From an uncultured Oscillospiraceae bacterium (lineage in GTDB: Bacteria > Bacillota > Clostridia > Oscillospirales > Acutalibacteraceae), in assembly GCA_910588935.1 (NCBI GenBank), contig CAJUSM010000011.1:1-9579 (forward strand): 9,579 bases of DNA. Reading direction: 5' to 3'. A program made the position numbers and the translations under genes. The notes beneath the pieces were generated by a model. The model saw nothing but the letters and a program-made list of their open reading frames with translations. It was not told where the DNA came from and ran no database searches. Positions 1 to 5,260 of the stretch are shown here, one piece after another (positions within the stretch are counted from its first letter, which is position 1; every line of letters starts with the position of its first letter).

Positions 1-169
1 CACTTTTCTTTTCCAAAAAGCCAGCCCACATCTGCTGTGGTATATGCAGTCCGCGCATACTCCCCAGAACCACTATACTAATCGCTTCCGGAATACTGCA
101 AAAATATCCGCTGTATTCCCGGCTCGCTTCTACTTCCTCAAAATATTCGACTATTTTCTGCTTTCCCAT
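1..169 (-). CDS. ISAs1-like transposase, N-terminal part (cut by window edge)
   Basis: The first 56 codons of a minus-strand gene start at an ATG at 169-167 and stay open to the window edge. The residues read MGKQKIVEYFEEVEASREYS, then a Ser-Ile-Pro-Glu-Ala-Ile stretch and VVLGSMRGL. This matches the N-terminal DDE_Tnp_1-associated region of ISAs1-type transposases, which typically has a YF..v.d.R....y.l.eai.ivilgs.cGl pattern. Such enzymes (about 370 residues) cut and paste their element with a DDE catalytic core, which would lie outside the window. An AGGAG lies about 13 bases before the ATG, a long spacing, with GAGGA directly next to the ATG, so the start is only probable. No terminal inverted repeat was recognised between here and the permease gene. 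Whether the copy is intact cannot be seen. The family call rests on recall of the pattern. Confidence 0.6.
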   Translation of the reverse strand, partial: MGKQKIVEYFEEVEASREYSGYFCSIPEAISIVVLGSMRGLHIPQQMWAGFLEKKS

Positions 170-376
170 TCCTCTATTATAGCTCCTTTTTATCCCTTTT
201 GCAAAAATTGATTTCCATGGAAGGCGGGGCGTGTCCAAACGAGGAGATAAAACCAGGATATATGAAGAAAAAGTGAAACGAAACGATGACGGCGCGCGGC
301 GCAAAAAGTTCGCGGATGTCGCCAAGAGAGGCCTCAATGTTTTCTGCCTGCACCTTGCTTTTGGAGCCAAAGCTTT
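170..376. other. Intergenic stretch between transposase start and permease stop
   Basis: No gene, terminator or insertion-sequence end is clear here. The GC-rich stretch near 290-305 has no paired arm followed by T residues on the minus strand, so the end of the exporter transcript is not defined. It may carry decayed flanks of the insertion element. Confidence 0.4.
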
Positions 377-1102
377 TTACTGCCGCCGTTTGAGAAACAC
401 TGCCGCAGCCCCTGCTGTAATCGCCAGGGCATAGCCCAAAACCCAAAGCAGATGAGGAAAAGCCCTTGCAAAATCACCGGCCAACACTGTCCGTTCCAGT
501 TCCACACCATGGACAAAGGGCAGCAGATTGGCAATCATTTTGAACCAGCCACCTACCAGCTCCAGGTCGAACCAAACGCCGGAAAGCCAAGCCGTCAGAT
601 TGGTCAGCAAAGCGCCGCAGATTCCCCCTACCTGCTTTACGCCGAGCAGGCTGCCAAACAGCAAGCCAAGAGAGACGAAAAGCAAGGAAATTGGCAGGAT
701 ACACAAAACCGCATATAGGATCGTGATGGTAGGCGGCAAACCAAGGAGAATTCCGAAGAGGTAGCACACCACAGCCTGAGCCGCCCCAATGGGCAGGACC
801 GGTAAAATATAGCTGAGAATGAAATCCCAGCCTGTTAAGGGCGTGGTATACAGCCGCTGGAGCAGGGCGCTCTCTCGGTCTTTTGCAGCCAGAGTGGCGG
901 AAAACAGGGTTAGAAAGGACAGTCCAAATACCGCGATACCAGGAGTTAAGGTTTCCAGCTGAAATAGGCTGACTGGAATGTTGGCCTGAAGCGCGGTGAG
1001 CAGCGCCAACAGCACCAAGGGGAAACCTAGGCCAAAAGCCAGATTTAGAGGGTCGCGGAGAATCTCTTTGGCTGTTCGGGTGGAAAAAGCCAGCAGTTTC
1101 AT
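377..1102 (-). CDS. ABC-2 type transporter permease (241 aa)
   Basis: Membrane half of an ABC exporter, predicted to work with the ATPase encoded just upstream in the same operon. The protein is 241 residues with about six hydrophobic segments, roughly at 19-39, 54-73, 95-121, 126-152, 157-179 and 217-236. The cytoplasmic stretch KDRESALLQRLYTTPLTGWD at 74-93 is the typical ABC-2 (DrrB/NodJ-like) loop before the third helix. An open frame extends to 1309, but that part overlaps the ATPase gene in another frame. The ATG at 1102-1100 has AAGGAGGG about seven bases upstream and overlaps the ATPase stop by four bases (ATGA), so it is the start and is likely translationally coupled. The substrate is not readable from sequence. 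Pairing with a TetR regulator suggests a toxic compound, drug or lipid-like molecule (inference). Confidence 0.85.
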   Translation of the reverse strand: MKLLAFSTRTAKEILRDPLNLAFGLGFPLVLLALLTALQANIPVSLFQLETLTPGIAVFGLSFLTLFSATLAAKDRESALLQRLYTTPLTGWDFILSYILPVLPIGAAQAVVCYLFGILLGLPPTITILYAVLCILPISLLFVSLGLLFGSLLGVKQVGGICGALLTNLTAWLSGVWFDLELVGGWFKMIANLLPFVHGVELERTVLAGDFARAFPHLLWVLGYALAITAGAAAVFLKRRQ

Positions 1103-1827
1103 TTTTTTCCCTCCTTCACAATGGCAATAAACGCTTTTTCCATAGAGTCTGTCTCGGTGCTCTCCTTCAGTTCCTGAACCGTGCCTAGGGCCAGCAGCCT
1201 GCCGGCTTGCATAATTCCAATCCGGTCGGCCAGCGCCTCCGCCTCCTCCATGTAGTGGGTGGTCAATAGGATGGTAATGGCCCCCTTCAGCTCCCGGATC
1301 AGATCCCACAGCTCGCTTCTGGCCAGCACATCCAGGCCCAGGGTAGGCTCATCTAAAAACAACACCGAGGGCTCCCCGGCCAGGGCCATGGCAATGCTTA
1401 GCCTGCGCTGCCAGCCCCCAGAAAGCCTGCCAGCCCTGCGGCTCCAAACCTCACCCAGGCCCAGCCGCTCCCTAAGAGCTCTGGCCTTTTCCCGGGCAGC
1501 CTGTTTCTTCATGCCATACACCCCACACATCAGTTCCAGGTTCTCCCCTACCGTCAGGTTCGGGGCAACCGCAGTTTCCTGAGGCGAAAGGGCGATTTCC
1601 CCCTTTACCTCCCCTTGGCGAGTGACAATGCTTTTGCCATTCAAAAAAGCGTCGCCGGCAGTGGGCAGGGTTAGGCAGGCGAGTAGCTGAATGGCTGTGG
1701 TTTTTCCTGCGCCGTTTACTCCCAAAAGGGCAAACAGTTCGCCCTTACGCACTGTTAGGCTCAGCTTGTCCACTGCAGTGAGCTTTCCATATTTTTTGGT
1801 CAAATCCACGGTTTTAATCCCGTCCAT
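1099..1827 (-). CDS. ABC transporter ATP-binding protein (242 aa)
   Basis: ATP-hydrolysing subunit that powers the ABC-2 permease encoded next to it. All nucleotide-binding motifs are present: Walker A GVNGAGKTT at 36-44, Q-loop Gln at 83 (SPQE), signature LSGGWQRR at 135-142, Walker B VLFLDEP at 155-161, D-loop GLD at 164-166 and H-loop His191. It is a single nucleotide-binding domain of normal length, resembling the CcmA/DrrA group. The frame is open up to 1953, but the added 42 residues lie inside the tetR gene. The ATG at 1827-1825 begins MDGIKTVDLTKKYGKLTAVD, the standard start of this domain, with AAAGGGG upstream. It overlaps the end of the tetR gene by 14 bases and the permease start by four, so the three genes form a tight operon. 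DrrA-like function is likely; the exact substrate is unknown. Confidence 0.93.
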   Translation of the reverse strand: MDGIKTVDLTKKYGKLTAVDKLSLTVRKGELFALLGVNGAGKTTAIQLLACLTLPTAGDAFLNGKSIVTRQGEVKGEIALSPQETAVAPNLTVGENLELMCGVYGMKKQAAREKARALRERLGLGEVWSRRAGRLSGGWQRRLSIAMALAGEPSVLFLDEPTLGLDVLARSELWDLIRELKGAITILLTTHYMEEAEALADRIGIMQAGRLLALGTVQELKESTETDSMEKAFIAIVKEGKK

Positions 1828-2395
1828 TAGCAGCCCCTTTCTCCAAAAAGCGTTGGCCAATTCCCAAATACGCATCGGTAAGCACCTGGCCCACAAAGTC
1901 CATATCCCAGTCCAGATAAGAAGTAGCAACCATGGTGGCCATACCGTGAACAAAAACCCACATCTCTACATGAAACAAATAGGCCTGGTCTTCATCGATC
2001 CCCAAATTCTGCTGGATAAGCCGGAGAAGGGGAAGGATTTCCTGTCGGTTTTCTTGAATGTCCTCTTGGGTGCGGTCCCGCATAAACAGCAGCTTAAAAA
2101 GCTCCTTCTCCTCTCGGGCAAAGCGGATATAACCCATACCGCTAGCCTTGTAAGGGGGATGCCTGCCGCTTTCCATCTCCTCCTGGAGGCAGGCCTGGTA
2201 AAGTGTGTTAGCACTGGCAATGGCTTCTCGCTGTACCTCCTTCATGTTTTGGAACAAGCCAAAAACTGGCTTGGCGGAGCAGCCCAGTTCTTGGGCCAGG
2301 GCCCGGGCCGTAAGACCTGAAAGTCCCTGGCGGCGGATAATGTCCAAAGCAGCGGCAACCACCTCTTGGCGGGAAAATTTTTGTTTTGGCGGCAT
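1814..2395 (-). CDS. TetR/AcrR-family transcriptional regulator (193 aa)
   Basis: First gene of the exporter operon and most likely its ligand-responsive repressor. The N-terminal part (about residues 7-50) is a TetR DNA-binding domain: FSRQEVVAAALDIIRRQGLS, then TARALAQELGCS as the helix-turn-helix. The C-terminal part carries WVFVHG at 146-151, the mark of TetR proteins with a WHG-type ligand domain. The length of 193 residues is normal. The ATG at 2395-2393 follows GGAGGG by a good distance. Upstream lie a consensus promoter and a 28-base symmetric palindrome over the predicted transcription start, which fits autorepression (inference). The gene overlaps the ATPase start by 14 bases. The typical logic is that the exported compound releases the repressor and so induces its own pump. 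Confidence 0.9.
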   Translation of the reverse strand: MPPKQKFSRQEVVAAALDIIRRQGLSGLTARALAQELGCSAKPVFGLFQNMKEVQREAIASANTLYQACLQEEMESGRHPPYKASGMGYIRFAREEKELFKLLFMRDRTQEDIQENRQEILPLLRLIQQNLGIDEDQAYLFHVEMWVFVHGMATMVATSYLDWDMDFVGQVLTDAYLGIGQRFLEKGAANGRD

Positions 2396-2415
2396 CTGAT
2401 CGCCCTCCTTTTTCG

Positions 2416-2443
2416 GAAACTGTTGTTGCGCAACTTGTGTTTC
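2416..2443 (-). promoter_or_regulatory. Candidate TetR operator (28-bp palindrome)
   Basis: A symmetric interrupted palindrome, GAAAC-N4-GTTGCGCAAC-N4-GTTTC. The inner ten bases (2425-2434) are a perfect palindrome and the outer five-base arms share exactly the same centre (2429/2430). It lies directly downstream of the tetR -10 box and covers the predicted transcription start and the first ~20 transcribed bases, a usual place for TetR-family self-operators. The assignment to this regulator is inference from position and symmetry. Confidence 0.7.
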
Positions 2444-2444
2444 T

Positions 2445-2473
2445 ATTATACTCTACCCATGCCTGCCTGTCAA
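2445..2473 (-). promoter_or_regulatory. Sigma-A promoter of tetR-ABC operon (TTGACA-17-TATAAT)
   Basis: On the minus strand TTGACA (2473-2468) and TATAAT (2450-2445) are both perfect consensus hexamers, separated by exactly 17 bases. Transcription would start near 2438, giving a leader of about 43 bases before the ATG at 2395. Such a strong promoter needs tight repression, which agrees with the palindrome placed just after it. Confidence 0.85.
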
Positions 2474-2561
2474 GATACCATTTTTACATTTGCTCAGCCT
2501 CGCTTTCCCCTCTCGCCTATGCCCCCATATCCCGGCTTTTCTCCATTTTCTCCCAGGGAAG

Positions 2562-2593
2562 CCTTGACCTTCTCAAGGAGTATCGTGTATTAT
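2562..2593 (+). promoter_or_regulatory. Promoter of the Gfo/Idh/MocA gene with overlapping inverted repeat
   Basis: TTGACC at 2564-2569 and TATTAT at 2588-2593 are separated by 18 bases, a fair sigma-A promoter, with a start expected near 2600 and a leader of about 50 bases. The -35 box lies inside a short inverted repeat CCTTGA-N5-TCAAGG (2562-2578), which could be a repressor site. No regulator for it is visible in the window. Confidence 0.5.
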
Positions 2594-2652
2594 TGGTTTG
2601 TAACCTGTAAAAACTGAGTGCAGACTATATTCCTAAAAATGGAGGGAACCTT

Positions 2653-3705
2653 ATGAAAAACAGCCGGATCATTCACGCAGCTGTCTGCGGCGGCGGAGCA
2701 GTAGCCCAAACCCGGCATTTGCCTGAATACGCTGCCAACCCCCATGCCGAGATTGCAGGTATTCTGGACTTTAACCAGGCCCGGGCCGAGGAACTCTGCG
2801 AGCGCTATGGGGGCAGAGCCTATGCCTCTTTGGAGGAAGTGCTGGAGGACAAAAATGTAGAAGCCGTGAGCATATGCACCCCCAACGCCACCCACGCCGA
2901 GTACACCATCCGGGCGTTGGAAGCCGGAAAGCATGTGTTGGTGGAAAAGCCTATGGCTCTCAGCCTTGGGGAAACCCGGGACATGATGGAGGCGCAGAAA
3001 AGGGCTGGAAAAATCCTGATGCTGGGCCACAACCAGCGGATGGTTAAGGCCCATATTAAAGCTAAGGAACTGCTAAAGTCCGGGGCCATTGGCGACCTGC
3101 TGTTTTTTCAGTGCAACTTTAAGCATGCGGGCCCAGAGGTTTGGAGCATTGACCCCGGCGCCGCCACCTGGTTCTTTCAAAAGGACAAGGCTAACTTTGG
3201 GGTTATGGGCGATCTGGGCGCCCATAAAATCGACCTAATCCGCTATCTGACAGATTCTGAGATTCAATCTGTATTTGCCAACATGATGACTCTGGATAAA
3301 AAGTTGCCAGACGGCTCCCCCATTGAGCTGGAAGACAATGCCGTGTGTATGTTCCAAATGGAAAACGGACTGCCGGGCATTATGAATTTCAGCTGGACAA
3401 ACTATGGCGGCGAGGACAACGGGAGCACCATTTATGGCACCAAGGGCGTTATGAAAATTTTTGGCGACTATGTGGATGACATTGTGCTGGAAATGCGGGA
3501 CGGCGTCCAGGTAAAATACAGTGTAGGGGCCATCCAGACCAACCAGAATCAGACCAAAAGCGGTGTAATTGACGAGTTCATCTCCTCCATTTTGGAGAAC
3601 CGCGAGCCCATTGTTACCGCCATAGACGGCCACAACACCCTGGCTGTTATTGAAACCGCGATGCAGTCCGCCCAGCAGCTCCGCTGGATGGATATCCAGT
3701 ACTAA
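2653..3705 (+). CDS. Gfo/Idh/MocA-family NAD(P)-dependent oxidoreductase (350 aa)
   Basis: Probable cytoplasmic dehydrogenase acting on a sugar, sugar acid or polyol such as an inositol. The N-terminal Rossmann domain begins IIHAAVCGGGAVAQTRHLP, with the dinucleotide loop at 12-18. The family hallmark EKP is at 98-100, where Lys99 is the conserved catalytic-site lysine. A GDLGAHKIDL stretch at 186-195 supplies the conserved Asp and His191 of the active site. The C-terminal part is the usual open-faced beta-sheet domain. The length of 350 is typical. The ATG at 2653 has GGAGGG six bases upstream. The gene stands alone between its own promoter and a strong terminator, divergent from the tetR operon. 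The substrate cannot be told from sequence. The sugar-uptake genes about 4 kb downstream hint at carbohydrate metabolism but are not in the same operon. Confidence 0.9.
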   Translation: MKNSRIIHAAVCGGGAVAQTRHLPEYAANPHAEIAGILDFNQARAEELCERYGGRAYASLEEVLEDKNVEAVSICTPNATHAEYTIRALEAGKHVLVEKPMALSLGETRDMMEAQKRAGKILMLGHNQRMVKAHIKAKELLKSGAIGDLLFFQCNFKHAGPEVWSIDPGAATWFFQKDKANFGVMGDLGAHKIDLIRYLTDSEIQSVFANMMTLDKKLPDGSPIELEDNAVCMFQMENGLPGIMNFSWTNYGGEDNGSTIYGTKGVMKIFGDYVDDIVLEMRDGVQVKYSVGAIQTNQNQTKSGVIDEFISSILENREPIVTAIDGHNTLAVIETAMQSAQQLRWMDIQY

Positions 3706-3727
3706 AGCGCGCTCTCACAAAACCAAA

Positions 3728-3771
3728 GCAGGACCACCGCCACATGTTGCTGGCGGGGATCCTGCCTTTTT
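3728..3771 (+). terminator. Intrinsic terminator after the oxidoreductase gene
   Basis: A 15-base stem with two mismatches runs from GCAGGA at 3728 to TCCTGC ending at 3765, with inner arms CCGCCA and TGGCGG and an eight-base loop. Five T residues follow at 3767-3771. It lies 22 bases after the oxidoreductase stop. Confidence 0.85.
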
Positions 3772-3775
3772 CAGC

Positions 3776-3836
3776 ATTCCTGCTTTCAGCGTTTTTTCTC
3801 CTTTCCAACATGGAGAGAAAAAACACAGGCAGGAAT
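3776..3836. repeat. 61-base nested inverted repeat
   Basis: Outer arms ATTCCTGC (3776-3783) and GCAGGAAT (3829-3836) enclose inner arms GTTTTTTCTCC (3791-3801) and GGAGAGAAAAAAC (3812-3824). A few unpaired bases sit between the two stems, and the loop is about ten bases. It follows the terminator directly and has no T-run after its right arm, so it is not a standard plus-strand terminator. Its outer arms repeat the TCCTGC/GCAGGA arms of the terminator, so alternative pairing between the two structures is possible. It could be a second RNA structure at the transcript end or the relic of a small mobile repeat. Confidence 0.6.
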
Positions 3837-3873
3837 GAATATCGCCAAATGTAAATAGAGTTAAGGAGTCCAT

Positions 3874-4026
3874 ATGGAACTTTTTCTGACAAGCCAGATT
3901 GGGGCCGCCGCCCATGTGGGGGGAAAACGTGTATCTGGAAAAATCGACAGCCGCTGGGGGTTCCTCTCTCATTTTCAACGCCTGCCTTTTATGGGGAGAT
4001 CTAGTTATACTTTCAGGGCAAGCTAG
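3874..4026 (+). pseudogene. Probable decayed 5' end of a peptidase-E-like (S51) gene
   Basis: A 50-codon frame starts at ATG 3874 behind AAGGAG (3863-3868) with good spacing, and stops at TAG 4024-4026. The first ~40 residues (MELFLTSQIGAAAHVGGKRV, then SGKIDSRWGFL) resemble the N-terminus of peptidase-E-like, type-1 glutamine-amidotransferase-fold proteins, where LFLTSS.... DG..VP..LD..NGFL is a recurring pattern. Those proteins run to about 200-250 residues and carry a catalytic Ser further on. Here the likeness fades after residue ~38 and the frame ends, and no continuation is clear in the next ~100 bases. The gap then meets the convergent kinase gene. I infer a gene truncated by deletion or frameshift. 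A real 50-residue peptide using the intact ribosome site is the alternative. The family likeness is from memory and not certain. Confidence 0.4.
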
Positions 4027-4045
4027 AGCCCTTTTTTCAGTCTGG

Positions 4046-4101
4046 AAAAAATGGCCGGAATCAAATTAGAGGCAAAGCGCCGCCCTGCTTTAACCGATTC
4101 C
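4046..4101 (-). terminator. Weak candidate terminator of the phosphotransferase gene
   Basis: On the minus strand GGAATC (4101-4096) can pair with GATTCC (4062-4057), enclosing a small AAAGC/GCTTT hairpin. A run of six T follows (4051-4046). The loops are long and unpaired bases many, so the call is tentative. No better terminator was seen downstream of the phosphotransferase gene. Confidence 0.3.
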
Positions 4102-4120
4102 CCCATGAGCTTCGCATAGG

Positions 4121-5026
4121 TTAATGGAAACCTCTGGCCTCTAAAAGGAAATCCAGGTCCCCCACCATTGCGGAAAAGATTTCCCATACCCTCTTTTGGG
4201 AACTGCCATGAAGATAGCAGTGCCAGAACACAAAAGAGGTGTTTAGATTTGCCAGGCTCATCTGCACTGAAATTTCCTTCTCCGCAACATCAGTACTGGA
4301 AAGCCGGCAGTATGTTTTAACCGCCCTTTCCCTGGAAATTCTGCAGCCATCTGCAGCCAGGCGGCTTAAGAAGAAGGAAATATCCCCTGCGGCATGGCCT
4401 GGGCCCACACTTTGCCAGTCGCAAACCAGGATTCTTCCATCCTCCGCCTCCAATAGGTTTTCCATGTGGAAATCGCCATGGCAGCACCATTCCCTTGGGC
4501 TATACAGGCTCTTGTTCAGTGCATTGATATTTTCCCAAACCCGGTACAAATCATCTTGAGAAAATACCTGCCCATGCTCCTTCACTACGCTTTGCCATCC
4601 CTCTAGGCATTGGGCAAGAGTATTGGGATCATAATATGGATTTTCCGCTTTCTTTTCCCAGAGAAAGCGGGGAATTGGGAGATTGTGGATTTCACCGAGA
4701 ACCGCAAAAACCCGCTCCAACATTTCTTCCTTCCCATCCTGCCAGTACAAAGGCCGGTATTTTTTCATAATAATCTGTATTTCGTCTTCCGAGCCGCAGC
4801 AATGATAAATCTCCGGCAAAAAATGGCAGCCTTTGGAAACGTGAGAAGAATAAAACTGGCACTCTCGAACATAGGAGTCCCAAAGAGAATTGTCTGCCAG
4901 CTTGTCCCGGCATACATGCTTGGCTATGCGTCCGTTCTCCAGCTCGTACACATCCGCGCCGCTTTTTCCTATGGTATTTTTCCGGATTGCATGGGCAGCA
5001 ATGTAGCGTTCAAAGTCTGTCATCAT
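4121..5026 (-). CDS. Aminoglycoside phosphotransferase (APH)-fold kinase (301 aa)
   Basis: Cytoplasmic kinase of the APH/choline kinase superfamily, which uses ATP or GTP to phosphorylate small molecules. The N-lobe has the loop IGKSGADVYEL (19-29), an ATP-site Lys36 in RIAKHV and a likely pairing Glu55 in RECQFY. The catalytic loop CHGDFHMEN (182-190) gives base Asp185 and metal-binding Asn190, and CDWQ at 202-205 gives the second metal Asp203. The length of 301 is normal. Two ATG codons lie in tandem at 5026 and 5023; the second is seven bases from AGGAGG and may be the one used. The gene has its own extended -10 promoter and is divergent from the histidine kinase. The substrate is unknown: clear resistance-enzyme likeness is not visible, and many such proteins act on sugars, choline or amino alcohols. 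Confidence 0.85.
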   Translation of the reverse strand: MMTDFERYIAAHAIRKNTIGKSGADVYELENGRIAKHVCRDKLADNSLWDSYVRECQFYSSHVSKGCHFLPEIYHCCGSEDEIQIIMKKYRPLYWQDGKEEMLERVFAVLGEIHNLPIPRFLWEKKAENPYYDPNTLAQCLEGWQSVVKEHGQVFSQDDLYRVWENINALNKSLYSPREWCCHGDFHMENLLEAEDGRILVCDWQSVGPGHAAGDISFFLSRLAADGCRISRERAVKTYCRLSSTDVAEKEISVQMSLANLNTSFVFWHCYLHGSSQKRVWEIFSAMVGDLDFLLEARGFH

Positions 5027-5125
5027 TTTTCCTCCTGGCTAGGGGGCTTTCTGTTTCCCAGCTGTTGCGGGACAAATGGCGGCATGTTAAAAACCCAGAT
5101 TATTTTAGCCTTTTTTAGTAGGCAC

Positions 5126-5154
5126 ATTATAGCATATAGGGCCCGCTCTGTCTA
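5126..5154 (-). promoter_or_regulatory. Promoter of the APH-fold kinase gene
   Basis: TAGACA (5154-5149) and TATAAT (5131-5126) on the minus strand have a 17-base spacer. A TGC precedes the -10 box, making an extended -10. The start would fall near 5119, giving a leader of about 90 bases, in which I see no clear regulatory fold. Confidence 0.75.
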
Positions 5155-5196
5155 CCAGTGCATTCCCCCGCTTTGTTTCCCTTCTTTCCCCTTTTG

Positions 5197-5225
5197 TTGA
5201 CTTTCATTTCTTCCTATGTTATACT
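5197..5225 (+). promoter_or_regulatory. Promoter of the histidine kinase-regulator operon
   Basis: TTGACT (5197-5202) and TATACT (5220-5225) are separated by 17 bases, one mismatch each from consensus. The start is expected near 5232, some 29 bases before the kinase ATG. The box quality suggests steady expression without an activator. Confidence 0.8.
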
Positions 5226-5260
5226 TTTTGGTAATGAAGACGGTGAAAGGGGAGGGCGCT

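Noticed and set aside
177..446. 89-codon minus-strand frame downstream of and overlapping the permease end
   Set aside because: It overlaps the permease in another frame, has no ribosome site, and its residues match nothing I recognise.
1691..2320. 209-codon plus-strand open frame
   Set aside because: It lies antisense to the clear ATPase and TetR genes, which carry full family motifs.
5216..5260. Upstream in-frame ATG codons (5216, 5234) as kinase starts
   Set aside because: The first overlaps the -10 box and the second sits at the transcript start without a ribosome site; 5261 has a strong one.
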